A DNA stretch of 64,000 nucleotides from Flavobacteriales bacterium (GCA_026129465.1 JAHCIA010000001.1:2117964-2181963), one strand, 5' to 3'; positions 45,201 to 53,386 are shown, numbered from the stretch's first letter. Notes: a model not told the origin generated them from the letters alone. Numbers and translations: made by a program.

Positions 45201-47853
45201 CGGCGCCATCATCGCAGAGGGTGATCGCGCCATCTGATCCAGCATCCACAGCGGTGTTCACGCTCACCGTCACCGCAGCGCTGGCGCTCGCGCAGGGCGC
45301 CGTGCCGCTCACCGTGTAAGTGTAGATGCCCGGTGTCGCCAAGGCGGGATCGAACACGCCGTTGCTCGCGCCCGACGGTCCCACCCATGCTCCACCCACG
45401 TCCGGCGATCCGCCGAGTTGTGCGAAGAGGTCCACGGCGGCGCCATCATCGCAGAGGGTGATCGCGCCATCTGATCCAGCATCCACAGCGGTGTTCACGC
45501 TCACCGTCACCGCAGCGCTGGCGCTCGCGCAGGGCGCCGTGCCGCTCACCGTGTAAGTGTAGATGCCCGGTGTCGCCAAGGCGGGATCGAACACGCCGTT
45601 GCTCGCGCCCGACGGTCCCACCCATGCTCCACCCACGTCCGGCGATCCGCCGAGTTGTGCGAAGAGGTCCACGGCGGCGCCATCATCGCAGAGGGTGATC
45701 GCGCCATCTGATCCAGCATCCACAGCGGTGTTCACGCTCACCGTCACCGCAGCGCTGGCGCTCGCGCAGGGCGCCGTGCCGCTCACCGTGTAAGTGTAGA
45801 TGCCCGGTGTCGCCAAGGCGGGATCGAACACGCCGTTGCTCGCGCCCGACGGTCCCACCCATGCTCCACCCACGTCCGGCGATCCGCCGAGTTGTGCGAA
45901 GAGGTCCACGGCGGCGCCATCATCGCAGAGGGTGATACTCGCATTGAGGCCCGCATCCACAGGCTGGTTCACCGTGATGGTAACGGTAGCGCTGGCATTG
46001 GCACATGGCGCAGTTCCGTTCACGGTGTAGGTGTACACGCCGGGCAAATGCGCAGTTGGGTCGAAGATGCCGGAGGCGGCACCGGAAGGTCCGGTCCAAG
46101 CGCCACCAGCATCGGCTCCACCGAGGAGCGCGAAGAGGTCCACGGGCGCGGCGTCACCGCATAGTGTGAGGCTCGCCGGTTGACCCGCATCGGGCGCGGC
46201 CACCAGGGCGATGACCAACGCCGAGGAGGCATCCGGGCAAGGCGTGGCGCCGGTGACCAAATAGGTGTAAAGGCCAGCGGGATCGGTTGACGGGTCGAAA
46301 GTGCCACCCATCAAACCCATGGGGCCGGACCACTGGCCACCGGCTTCCGGCGTACCTCCCAGTTGCCCAAGAAGATCGATTGGCGCCGCATCATCGCATA
46401 CGGTCACGGCCCCATCAACCCCGGGGTCGGGGAGGGTATTGAGCACCACGGAGATGGTCGCGGTGTTCGTGACGCACGCATTGCCCACGGCATAGATGTA
46501 GTCGCCGGGGAGATCCGAATCCGGGTCGAAGAGGGGCGCATGGGGCTGGCCATCCGGGCCTGTCCAGTTGCCTCCTGCGTCGGGCGTGCCGCCCAGTTGC
46601 GCGAAGAGGTCGATCACCGCCGTACCGGTGCAACTGGGCACCACGGCACCAAGGCCCGGGTTCGGTGGCACGGGTGGCACCTGTGCCGCGGTGATGAGCA
46701 CGGCCGTGGAAGCCTGGTTCGCGATCGGGCAGTCGTTGTCGGTGCCCTCCAGAAAGACGTTCACCGGCAGGATCGTCGCATCAGGCAGCCAGCAGATCGT
46801 GGCCACGGCCGGGTTCGATCCGTTCACCGTGAAGGTGGCCCCGGGCAACTGCGCGACCGCGTTGGACACCACTTGCAACACACCGCCGGCGTCGGGATCG
46901 ATGAAAGTGTAGTCCACACAAAAGGCCTGACCATCGCAGACCTCGAATTGGTTCGGCGCCAGGATCACACCGCCCGTGTTGTTCGACAGGCCCTGCGGTA
47001 CGGGTACCAGGCCGGGGCAAGGCACCACGGCGAACATCATGTCACGCTTGATGTAGCCGATGAGTGTGCCGTTGGCCGTGTACGTGTTCACCTGCACCAC
47101 CACCACGTAATAGCCGATCACGGTGGGTGTGAACTCGATCTGCCCCGTGGCGGGATCGATGGTGATGCCCGGGATGGGTTCGGCGCCGGTGAAGCCTGGA
47201 TTGTACCACACCACGGTGGGGTTCGGCGCGGCATAGAGCGCATCCACCAGGGAGAAGACCATGGTGTGCCCATTCGGATCGCTGGCACCCAGGTTATAGG
47301 AGGCGGGCTGCCCCACGCAGAAGTAAGGGATGCCATCGTCCTGGGTCAGCTGCGGAGAGGTGTCGCACAGCCCGCCGGTGTTGTTCAGCGTGGCATTGAC
47401 GTACATGCCCGTGACGAAGGTGAGGTTGTTGGAAGCGTTGCGGCAGCACAGGCTCCAGGAGATGTTCCAAGCGTTGCATGGCGAGAGGAACAACTCCACT
47501 TCGTAACGGTAATAGCGGAAGCCCGGCAAGGTTCCACCATTGCAGGTGGTGTTGGGCAGTTGTGCGTCACAGACCGGGGAGACCTCCTCGTTGAAGACGT
47601 TCACCTGGTTGGTCAGCGTGAAGTTCACCCCACAGTTGTTGGAGAAGTTGATGGTCTGCGGGATCACCGCGGCACCATCGCAGTTCACGTAGGTGTGCAG
47701 GCTGATGCGGTAGAAATTGCCACCCAGGCACTCGTAGGTGATGCTGCCCCCGCTGTAGTGGTCGGCACGTGCCGCCGGGGACGAGCACAAGGCCGCCAGC
47801 AGGGTGAAGCAGAGCCACCAGGTACGTGATCGGATGCCGTCTTTGCGGTACAT
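39238..47853 (-). CDS. Giant repeat surface protein with T9SS type B (gliding-motility-associated) C-terminus
   Basis: 2,871 aa from the ATG at 47853. A signal peptide (TWWLCFTLLAALCSSPAARA) leads to ~430 residues with Ig-like segments. About 28 tandem repeats of ~79 residues follow. Each reads roughly LCxxxAxVDLFxxLGGxPDAGGxWxGPxG, then FDPxxxxPGxYxYTVxGxxPC and a strand ending AG. Each has two Cys that could form a disulfide. Then come PKD-like domains (GSYDITLSITADNGC) and the C-terminal block VFVPNAFTPDSDGFNDLF to HVTLLR, the T9SS type B/CHU_C domain. Predicted to be anchored on the cell surface, probably as an adhesin. A TAAGTTTG promoter lies upstream. Confidence 0.93.
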   Translation of the reverse strand: MYRKDGIRSRTWWLCFTLLAALCSSPAARADHYSGGSITYECLGGNFYRISLHTYVNCDGAAVIPQTINFSNNCGVNFTLTNQVNVFNEEVSPVCDAQLPNTTCNGGTLPGFRYYRYEVELFLSPCNAWNISWSLCCRNASNNLTFVTGMYVNATLNNTGGLCDTSPQLTQDDGIPYFCVGQPASYNLGASDPNGHTMVFSLVDALYAAPNPTVVWYNPGFTGAEPIPGITIDPATGQIEFTPTVIGYYVVVVQVNTYTANGTLIGYIKRDMMFAVVPCPGLVPVPQGLSNNTGGVILAPNQFEVCDGQAFCVDYTFIDPDAGGVLQVVSNAVAQLPGATFTVNGSNPAVATICWLPDATILPVNVFLEGTDNDCPIANQASTAVLITAAQVPPVPPNPGLGAVVPSCTGTAVIDLFAQLGGTPDAGGNWTGPDGQPHAPLFDPDSDLPGDYIYAVGNACVTNTATISVVLNTLPDPGVDGAVTVCDDAAPIDLLGQLGGTPEAGGQWSGPMGLMGGTFDPSTDPAGLYTYLVTGATPCPDASSALVIALVAAPDAGQPASLTLCGDAAPVDLFALLGGADAGGAWTGPSGAASGIFDPTAHLPGVYTYTVNGTAPCANASATVTITVNQPVDAGLNASITLCDDGAAVDLFAQLGGSPDVGGAWVGPSGASNGVFDPALATPGIYTYTVSGTAPCASASAAVTVSVNTAVDAGSDGAITLCDDGAAVDLFAQLGGSPDVGGAWVGPSGASNGVFDPALATPGIYTYTVSGTAPCASASAAVTVSVNTAVDAGSDGAITLCDDGAAVDLFAQLGGSPDVGGAWVGPSGASNGVFDPALATPGIYTYTVSGTAPCASASAAVTVSVNTAVDAGSDGAITLCDDGAAVDLFAQLGGSPDVGGAWVGPSGASNGVFDPALATPGIYTYTVSGTAPCASASAAVTVSVNTAVDAGSDGAITLCDDGAAVDLFAQLGGSPDAGGAWVGPSGASNGVFDPALATPGIYTYTVSGTAPCANASAAVTVSVNTAVDAGSDGAITLCDDGAAVDLFAQLGGSPDAGGAWVGPSGASNGVFDPALATPGIYTYTVSGTAPCANASAAVTVSVNTAVDAGSDGAITLCDDGAAVDLFAQLGGSPDAGGAWVGPSGASNGVFDPALATPGIYTYTVSGTAPCANASAAVTVSVNTAVDAGSDGAITLCDDGAAVDLFAQLGGSPDAGGAWVGPSGASNGVFDPTNATPGTYTYTMSGTAPCADASAVVTVIVNGAADAGSDGAITLCESDIAVELFNSLGGSPDAGGSWTGPAGPVSSLFDPAAEMPGLYVYTVVGNSPCLDASAAVTVEVNTAADAGSDVTLSICSSDPVVDLFGVLGGTPMAGGSWSGPSGPFAGVFDPAVDPPGDYTYSVDALPPCPASSASATVTISFIVDAGQSTNVTLCELGAAVDLFTQLGGAPDAGGSWNGPNGAMGGVFDPAADPAGDYVYTVSGVAPCADASATLTIALSTAADAGLDGSGTLCGNDAAVDLFTLLGGTPDANGSWSGPGGAMNGSFDPATSLPGTYTYTVAAPAPCPGASATVTMSVQTPPVAGNAASATLCELGAAVDLFTQLGGTPDAGGSWNGPNGAMGGVFDPAADPAGDYVYTVSGVAPCADASATLTIALSTAADAGLDGSGTLCGNDAAVDLFMLLGGTPDANGSWSGPGGAMNGSFDPATSLPGTYTYTVAAPAPCPGASATVTMSVQTPPVAGNAASATLCELGAAVDLFTQLGGTPDAGGSWNGPDGAMGGVFDPAADPAGDYVYTVSGVAPCADASATLTIALSTAADAGLDGSGTLCGNDAAVDLFTLLGGTPDANGSWSGPGGAMNGSFDPATSLPGSYTYTVAAPAPCPGASATVTMAVEAPPVAGNAASATLCELGAAVDLFPQLGGAPDAGGSWSGPNGAMGGVFDPAADPAGDYVYTVNGVAPCADASATLTIALSTAADAGLDGSGTLCGNDAAVDLFMLLGGTPDANGSWSGPGGAMNGSFDPATSLPGTYTYTVAAPAPCPGASATVTMSVQTPPVAGNAASATLCELGAAVDLFTQLGGTPDAGGSWNGPDGAMGGVFDPAADPAGDYVYTVSGVAPCADASATLTIALSTAADAGLDGSGTLCGNDAAVDLFTLLGGTPDANGSWSGPGGAMNGSFDPATSLPGSYTYTVAAPAPCPGASATVTMAVETPPTAGLSASVHLCETSASFAPFNALGGAPQPGGSWIAPDGSPFLGDFIPGSSAPGTYTYIVAGIVCASAQAELLIDVDDAPDAGGDTVVTFCSSDGVITLFGLLGGTPDANGSWTDPNGNNATPSFTPGSSPAGIYTYTVSGGGVCPDAQATVLVGVAQAPLAGTDGALQVCSDASTISLFEGLGGTLDAGGTWTGPDGLPHNTVFDPLLDPPGVYTYTVSTSPACPPASAVVQVSVVPAPYAGEDAAILLCTTDAVVDLGSLLGGNAQQGGVWAGPGGVAASGVFDPGSGAQGLYTYTVQSEPGCGSDQATITVQVTQAANAGTGTTAQLCTNDGPLDLFAQLGGGPDAGGAWTGPAGQPFSGIFDPAINAQGNYVYTVQAPAPCPAVTAVVTVAVIQAPVAEVMMSGDGTCVPATVTFTQGYNGPGTCTWWLGNGQVVQDCGPITVVYDTPGSYDITLSITADNGCGADAITIPGLVQVADQPVASFSMLPEVLSTSASEAWFQNQSTGASWYQWSFGALGGSNLPEPSFTFPDHLGGDYTVCLVAFASAACADTLCKVISVEDGLGVFVPNAFTPDSDGFNDLFGAVVPGADPAHFHFEIFDRWGRLMYETRDPQGRWDGRWSDGTETPIGTYVWRLAARDLFTGRSVTRTGHVTLLR
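41215..43590 (-). repeat. Five tandem copies of a 474-bp dimeric repeat inside the giant gene
   Basis: Ten 237-bp units alternate between two types (protein starts NAASATLCELG and LDGSGTLCGND), so the DNA repeats with a 474-bp period; equivalent positions are 41291, 41765, 42239, 42713 and 43187. Copies differ at only a few positions. This indicates recent duplication or gene conversion of the dimer. Confidence 0.9.
44130..46030 (-). repeat. Eight tandem copies of a 237-bp repeat inside the giant gene
   Basis: Equivalent positions recur at 44141, 44378, 44615, 44852, 45089, 45326, 45563 and 45800. Most copies are identical or nearly so. Four copies encode PDVGG and four PDAGG, each group contiguous, which shows stepwise expansion. 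Confidence 0.92.
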
Positions 47854-47903
47854 GCGAATGCCCTTGGGCGGACGAGGGACCACCCAGCGGCGGGAATGAC
47901 CCT

Positions 47904-47911
47904 CAAACTTA
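47904..47911 (-). promoter_or_regulatory. -7 promoter element of the giant surface-protein gene
   Basis: TAAGTTTG on the minus strand is a perfect TAnnTTTG, 50 nt before the ATG at 47853. Confidence 0.6.
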
Positions 47912-47973
47912 GCTGAACGTTGTCTACACCTGACCTTCGGCCCGGCCGGATATCCCACCGCCGTTCGTGGGAT

Positions 47974-47994
47974 CCCGCCCGGGCGGGGCTTTTA
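47974..47994. promoter_or_regulatory. GC-rich palindrome with T-run in a divergent promoter region
   Basis: CCCGCCC at 47974-47980 joins GGGCGGG at 47981-47987, then GCTTTT. It looks like an intrinsic terminator for the plus strand but lies between two divergent genes, upstream of the TonB receptor promoter. It might insulate or regulate transcription. Confidence 0.35.
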
Positions 47995-48047
47995 CCCCGG
48001 AGATGGAATTAAGGTTGGGGGAACATCCCGTGACCAAAGCCCGACCT

Positions 48048-48055
48048 TACTTTTG
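48048..48055 (+). promoter_or_regulatory. -7 promoter element of the TonB receptor gene
   Basis: TACTTTTG is a perfect TAnnTTTG; the preferred TTG start is 30 nt downstream. Confidence 0.55.
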
Positions 48056-48085
48056 ACGCCCTTCCATCCTACCCCCCGTTCCCCC

Positions 48086-50668
48086 TTGCCTTCCGCCTGC
48101 CCAAGCCGCACCCGACATGCCGGGGCATCACGTCGGAGGTCGTCGGCCGTGGCCGTGGTCCTTCTGGCCCTGGTGCCATGGGCCACCGCCCAGAACGACA
48201 CCTCGCTGGTAGCCCCGCCACCGGACACCACCGCCTTGGGCACGCAGCCCCAACTGCCGGTGTTCACCATCACCGCCGATGACCTGGACGCCGAACTGGG
48301 CTCGCAGGACATTTCGGGGGTGTTGCAGGGCTCCCGCGATGTGTTCACCGCCACGGCCGGCTTCAATTTCGGTTCGGCCCGATTCCGTATCCGCGGCTAC
48401 GACTCCCGGCACATGCTGGTGAGCATCAACGGCATTCTGGTGAACGACATGGAGACCGGCTGGGCGGGCTGGTCGCAATGGGGCGGCTTGAACGACGTGA
48501 CCCGCTGGATGCAGGTGCGTACCGGCATCGCCCCCTCCCGGTTGAATTTCGGTGGTCTCGGTGGGTACACCGACATCCATGTGCGGGCCAGTGAACTGCG
48601 GCCCGGGCTGCGGGTGAGCTACGCCAGCGCCAATCGCGCCTACCGCAACCGCCTGATGTTCACGTATTCCACCGGCATGAATGCCAAGGGATGGGCCTTC
48701 AGTGTGGCGGGTTCACGCCGATGGGCCGAAGAGGGCTACGTGCCGGGCACCTCTTTCGACGCCTATGCCTACCTGCTCAGTGCCGAGAAGAAGATCACTG
48801 ATCGGCACAGCCTGGTCTTTTCCGGCTTCGGCGCGCCCATTCAACAAGGGCGGCAGGGGTTGGCCGTGCAGGAGGCCTACGACCTGGCGGGCACCAATTA
48901 CTACAACCCCAACTGGGGCCTCCAGAACGGCGAGGTGCGCAACGCCCGCATGAGCTTCACCCACCGGCCCATGCTCATGGCCGCGCACTACTACACGCCC
49001 AACGAGAACACCACCTGGAACACCACCCTGTTCTACACCTTCGGGCGTGACGGCCGCACCGGGCTGCAGTGGTTCGATGCGCGCGATCCCCGGCCGGACT
49101 ATTACCGATACCTGCCCAGCTTCTACCAGATCACCAACCCGGGCCTGGGCGACGAACTGGCCGACGCCTGGCGCAACGATGTGAACACCCGGCAGATCGA
49201 CTGGGACCAGCTGCACTTCGCCAACGCCAAGAACCTCTTCACGGTGCAGAACGCCGATGGCATCGCAGGCAACTCGGTGACCGGCGCCCGCAGCAAGTAC
49301 ATCGTGGAGGAGCAAAGGGCCGACCCGTCGCGCATCGGCATCAACACGGTACGCACCAAGACCTTGGGCGAAGGCCGGACCCTCACCCTGGGCGGCAGCA
49401 TCCATCACCAGCGAACACACTACTTCAAGACCATCGACGACCTGTTGAGCGGCGACTATTGGCTGGACGTGGACCAGTTCGCCACACGCGACTTCAACGA
49501 CACGCTGATCTCCCAGAACGACCTGGACCGCCCCAACCGCGTGGTGCGCCAGGGCGACAAATTCGGTTACGACTACGACATCCACACGCGCTACTACAAC
49601 GCCTTCACCCAGTTCGAGCGGGTCTGGGGCCGCCTGGAGTTCTATGCCGGCGCGGAGATCGGCCATACCACCTTCTGGCGCGACAGCCGCCTGCGCAACG
49701 GCCGCTTTCCCGAGGAGAGCTTCGGCGAGTCGGACCGCCAGGCCTTCTTCCACTACGGTCTGAAGACCGGCGCCATCTTCAAGCTCAGTGGCCGCCAGTT
49801 CCTCAGCGCCAACGCGGCGTACATGACCAACCCGCCCGTGGCGCGCACCGCCTTCATCTCGCCCCGCACACGCGGCGCCGTGGTACCGGGCCTTACGAAC
49901 GAAAGCATCTACACGGGCGACATCAACTACATCCTGCGCTTCCCGCGCCTGAAGGGACGTGCCACCCTCTACTACACGCGCATCATGGACCAGATCTGGT
50001 CGCGCAGCTTCTACCACGACCAGTTCCGCACGCTGGTGAATTACAGCATGACCGGCGTGGACCAGTTGCATACCGGCGCCGAAGTGGGCATTGAGGCCAA
50101 CCTCAGCAGCACCTGGACCCTGACGGCCGTCTATGCTGGCGGGCAATACCTCTATGACTCCCGGCCCACGGCCACCATCACCCGCGACAACAGCCCGGAG
50201 ATCTTCGCCCAGGACCGCACCGTGTACTGGCGCAATTTCCGTGTGGGCGGCATGCCGCAGACCGCTGCCAGCCTGGGTCTGCGCTACAACTCGCCCAAGT
50301 TCTGGTTCGCCGGTTTCAGCGCCAACTACTTCGACGACCTCTACCTGGACCCCAACCCCGACCGCCGCACCAGCGCCGCCATCGGCAACTTCTTCGAGAG
50401 CGACCCCCAGGTGGACGCCCTGCTGGAGCAGACCAAGCTCGACGCCAACTACACGGTGGACGTGTTCCTGGGCAAGAGCTGGATGTACAAGCGGAAGTAC
50501 CGGATCGCGGTGAACGCCACGGTGAGCAATCTGTTGGACAACCAGGATTTCCGCATCGGCGGATTCGAGCAGCTCCGCTACGACCGTACCGACATCGACC
50601 GCTTCCCCCCCCGGTTCAGCTACCTCTTCGGGCGCAACTATTTCGCCATGCTGACCTTCAGCTTCTGA
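48086..50668 (+). CDS. TonB-dependent outer-membrane receptor
   Basis: About 860 aa. There is no good ATG; I prefer the TTG at 48086, which gives a basic N-region and hydrophobic signal (VAVVLLALVPWATAQ). The TTG at 48053 overlaps the promoter and is less likely. The plug domain is visible (FRIRGYDSRHMLVSINGILVNDME; GGLGGYTDIHVRA), then a long barrel with alternating aromatic strands, ending FAMLTFSF with a terminal Phe. The N-terminal carboxypeptidase-regulatory-like domain of many SusC proteins is absent. It is the first gene of an operon with a DUF5689 lipoprotein (4-nt gap). Substrate unknown. Confidence 0.88.
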   Translation: MPSACPSRTRHAGASRRRSSAVAVVLLALVPWATAQNDTSLVAPPPDTTALGTQPQLPVFTITADDLDAELGSQDISGVLQGSRDVFTATAGFNFGSARFRIRGYDSRHMLVSINGILVNDMETGWAGWSQWGGLNDVTRWMQVRTGIAPSRLNFGGLGGYTDIHVRASELRPGLRVSYASANRAYRNRLMFTYSTGMNAKGWAFSVAGSRRWAEEGYVPGTSFDAYAYLLSAEKKITDRHSLVFSGFGAPIQQGRQGLAVQEAYDLAGTNYYNPNWGLQNGEVRNARMSFTHRPMLMAAHYYTPNENTTWNTTLFYTFGRDGRTGLQWFDARDPRPDYYRYLPSFYQITNPGLGDELADAWRNDVNTRQIDWDQLHFANAKNLFTVQNADGIAGNSVTGARSKYIVEEQRADPSRIGINTVRTKTLGEGRTLTLGGSIHHQRTHYFKTIDDLLSGDYWLDVDQFATRDFNDTLISQNDLDRPNRVVRQGDKFGYDYDIHTRYYNAFTQFERVWGRLEFYAGAEIGHTTFWRDSRLRNGRFPEESFGESDRQAFFHYGLKTGAIFKLSGRQFLSANAAYMTNPPVARTAFISPRTRGAVVPGLTNESIYTGDINYILRFPRLKGRATLYYTRIMDQIWSRSFYHDQFRTLVNYSMTGVDQLHTGAEVGIEANLSSTWTLTAVYAGGQYLYDSRPTATITRDNSPEIFAQDRTVYWRNFRVGGMPQTAASLGLRYNSPKFWFAGFSANYFDDLYLDPNPDRRTSAAIGNFFESDPQVDALLEQTKLDANYTVDVFLGKSWMYKRKYRIAVNATVSNLLDNQDFRIGGFEQLRYDRTDIDRFPPRFSYLFGRNYFAMLTFSF

Positions 50669-50672
50669 CCCC

Positions 50673-51983
50673 ATGAGCACACGCTTTCCAACACAGGCAC
50701 TTTCGCTCCTCGCCCTCACCGTCCTGCTGACGACGGGCTGCAAGAAGGAGTTCGATGAACCGCCCATCCGGCAATTGCCCGTGGGCCAGGTCCTCACCGT
50801 GGCCGAACTGCGCGGCCTCTTCCAGGGCACGCCCGTGCGCTTCGGTGGTGACAGCTCGGTGTATGCGGTGGTGACAGCCGATGAGCAGAATGGCAACCTC
50901 TACCGCAACATCTTCGTGCAGGACCACACGGGCGCCATCCAACTGCGCCTGCAGAACCCCGGCGGCCTGTACCAGGGCGATTCCATCCGCATCTACCTGC
51001 CCGGCACCGTGCTCAGCACCTTCAGCGGCATGCTCCAACTGGATTCGGTGGACGTGGACAACAACGTGGTGAAGCAGGCCACGCAGGTGTACAAGGCGCC
51101 CACGCTCCTGACGATTCCGCAGGTGACACCCGCCATGCAGGGCATGCTCATCCGGCTGGAGAACGTGGAGTTCGCCACCAGCCAGCTGGGCCTGACCTAC
51201 GCCAACGCGGTGGACCAACAGACGCAGAACCGCACGCTCACCGACTGCGACGGCAACACCATCATCGTGCGCACCTCCGGCTACGCCAATTTCGCCGCGC
51301 AGCAGCTGCCCACCGGCAATGGCGGCTTCGTGGCCGTGGTGGGCCAGTTCAACACCGACATGCAGTTGTTCATCCGTGACATCAACGAGGTGCAATTGAC
51401 GGGCACCCGCTGCGATGGTGGCGGCCCAGGCCCCTGCGACTACGATGTGCAACCCGTGCAGGGCTTCACACAGACCTTCGCCGACGTGCCCGCGGACAAT
51501 GTGGACTACGCCAACCCGGATTGGCTGAACATCGCCCATGTGGGATCGCGCCTGTGGCGTGGACGCGTTTTCCAGAGCGATCGGTACGTACGTGCCACTT
51601 CCTTCGGATCGAACCAGACCAACGAGGCCTGGCTCATCACACCGCCGGTGGCCATGGGCGGTGGGCAGGTGGGGCTGAGCTTCCGCTCGGCCACGGCCTT
51701 CTGGAACGAGGCCTCCTGGCCACATCCCCTCACCGTGAAGGTGAGCAACGACTTCGACGGCTGTGACATCGCCGCCGCCACCTGGTATACGGTGACGGGC
51801 TACGCGGCCTCCACACAGGCCACCCCCAACTATACCTTCGTGAACAGCGGTCTGGTGGAACTCACCTCCTTCCTGCCCCAAGGCGCGAGCGGCGAACTGC
51901 ACGTGGCCTTCCTCTACAACGGGCAGCACCCCGGCGGCGTCACCACCACGCTGGACCTCGATGACATCAGCATCTCACAATGA
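50673..51983 (+). CDS. DUF5689 lipoprotein
   Basis: 436 aa with lipobox LTTGC (Cys near 23, followed by KKEFDEPP). Residues ~35-245 match DUF5689, an OB-fold-like domain in Bacteroidota lipoproteins (YRNIFVQDHTGAIQLRLQN). A C-terminal jelly-roll/choice-of-anchor-type domain follows from about 265 (GFTQTFADV; LDLDDISISQ at the end). It should sit on the cell surface as partner of the adjacent TonB receptor, much as SusD does for SusC. Its stop overlaps an ATG of the next gene. Confidence 0.8.
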   Translation: MSTRFPTQALSLLALTVLLTTGCKKEFDEPPIRQLPVGQVLTVAELRGLFQGTPVRFGGDSSVYAVVTADEQNGNLYRNIFVQDHTGAIQLRLQNPGGLYQGDSIRIYLPGTVLSTFSGMLQLDSVDVDNNVVKQATQVYKAPTLLTIPQVTPAMQGMLIRLENVEFATSQLGLTYANAVDQQTQNRTLTDCDGNTIIVRTSGYANFAAQQLPTGNGGFVAVVGQFNTDMQLFIRDINEVQLTGTRCDGGGPGPCDYDVQPVQGFTQTFADVPADNVDYANPDWLNIAHVGSRLWRGRVFQSDRYVRATSFGSNQTNEAWLITPPVAMGGGQVGLSFRSATAFWNEASWPHPLTVKVSNDFDGCDIAAATWYTVTGYAASTQATPNYTFVNSGLVELTSFLPQGASGELHVAFLYNGQHPGGVTTTLDLDDISISQ

Positions 51984-52018
51984 CCAACACGCCTTCGTGG
52001 CGACCAAAACCGATCCCC

Positions 52019-53365
52019 ATGAGACACATTACCCTGATCGCCTGTGCCGCATTGCTCGCCCTGCCGATGAGCGGGCAGGTCATCTTCCAGAGCGGCTTCG
52101 AGGACTGGACCGGCAACCTGCCCGATGATTGGTACGGGGTCCGCAGCAACCTGCCCCAAAGCGGCGTGGAGCAGGTGAGCACCAATGTGCACAGCGGCGA
52201 CTTCGCCGTGCGCCTGATCAAGGCGTCCACCGGCCACCAGCGTTTCACCACACAGGACCTTACCGTGGTGAACGGCGAGACCTATGAGGTGAAGTTCTGG
52301 GTGCGTGGTGAAGGGCAGATCCGCATCGGCCTGTACGACGGGCGTCCCACCGGATCGGGTTACGCGCCCTATGTGCCGCAGGCCTTCGTCACCATCACGG
52401 GCAACACCTGGCAGGAAGTGAGCCTGAACATCACCGCCGCCATGGACGCCACCGACGCGCAGTTCATCCTTAGCCTGCAGAACACCGTGGCGCCCGAGCA
52501 CCTCGTGGTGGACGATGTGACCATCACCGCACAGACCGTGGAACCGCCTCCCACGCTCACCATCCAGCAGATCCAAGAGACCACCGACCCGGGCGGCGCA
52601 TCGCCGCATGTGGGCGTGACCGTGGCCACCGGTGGCGTGGTCACCGCCGTGCTCAGCAACGGCTTCTTCCTGCAGAACGGCGGCGGACCCTGGAGCGGCA
52701 TCTTCGCCTTCAGCACCATCAACACGCCAGCCATCGGCGATGCGGTCACCTTCACCGCCAGTGTGGAGGAATACTTCGGCATGACCCAGCTCACGCAGTT
52801 GAACAACTTCGTGGTGAGCAGCAGCGGCAACGCCCTGGTGGTGACCGATGTGGGCACGACCCAGGTGAACACGGAGACCTATGAGGCCGTGCTGGTGAAG
52901 GTGTCCAACGCCACCTGCACCAACGCGAACGCCGGCTTCGGCCAGTTCATCGTGGATGACGGCAGCGGCGGATGCCTGGTGGACGACGTGATCTACTCGT
53001 ACACGGCGACACAGGGTACGATTTACAACGTGACCGGCCCGGTGCAGTACGCCTTCAACGAGTTCAAGATCCTGCCGCGCGATGCCGGTGACGTCAGTGT
53101 CGTCACCAGCGTGGGCGAAATGCTTTTCGCCGACGCGCGCATCTACCCGAACCCGTCCAGCGGATCGCTGTGGCTGGAATTGCCCGCGATCGACGGCCGC
53201 ATCGAAATGACCCTGACCGACGCCATGGGCCGCATCGTGCATGAGGCGGTGCTGGTCCAGGAGCGCAGCGTGGTGGATGTGAGCGGCCTGGCCTCCGGCA
53301 GCTACCTGCTGACCTTGCGCAGCACCACGGGCCTGTGGAGCACCCGCGTGGCGGTGGCCCGCTGA
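52019..53365 (+). CDS. Secreted OB-fold/carbohydrate-binding-like protein with T9SS type A sorting domain
   Basis: 448 aa from the ATG at 52019 (signal MRHITLIACAALLALPMSG); the overlapping ATG at 51980 would place the signal 13 residues in. Residues ~20-170 form a jelly-roll binding module (VIFQSGFEDW, FAVRLIKAS, LVVDDVTIT). Residues ~178-365 resemble the OB-fold region of extracellular nucleases such as ExeM (GGVVTAVLSNGFFLQNGG; FKILPRDAGDV). The tail IYPNPSSGSLWLEL to the end is a T9SS type A domain. No catalytic nuclease motif is present. Third gene of the receptor operon; a strong terminator follows. Confidence 0.8.
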   Translation: MRHITLIACAALLALPMSGQVIFQSGFEDWTGNLPDDWYGVRSNLPQSGVEQVSTNVHSGDFAVRLIKASTGHQRFTTQDLTVVNGETYEVKFWVRGEGQIRIGLYDGRPTGSGYAPYVPQAFVTITGNTWQEVSLNITAAMDATDAQFILSLQNTVAPEHLVVDDVTITAQTVEPPPTLTIQQIQETTDPGGASPHVGVTVATGGVVTAVLSNGFFLQNGGGPWSGIFAFSTINTPAIGDAVTFTASVEEYFGMTQLTQLNNFVVSSSGNALVVTDVGTTQVNTETYEAVLVKVSNATCTNANAGFGQFIVDDGSGGCLVDDVIYSYTATQGTIYNVTGPVQYAFNEFKILPRDAGDVSVVTSVGEMLFADARIYPNPSSGSLWLELPAIDGRIEMTLTDAMGRIVHEAVLVQERSVVDVSGLASGSYLLTLRSTTGLWSTRVAVAR

Positions 53366-53386
53366 TGGGACGAAGCGAACAAGGCG

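Noticed and set aside
41215-46030. CRISPR-like regularly spaced repeats
   Set aside because: Units are 237/474 bp, contiguous and in frame within a protein gene; there are no short repeats with unique spacers and no cas genes.
39613-47829. Many plus-strand open frames inside the giant surface gene, including regularly spaced 76-80 aa ones
   Set aside because: They repeat every 237 or 474 bp because the underlying gene does; they have no start signals and encode Ala/Arg/Ser-rich sequence typical of antisense frames.
48053-48085. TTG at 48053 as start of the TonB receptor
   Set aside because: It overlaps the TACTTTTG promoter element, so it could not be translated from that promoter; TTG at 48086 gives a better signal peptide.
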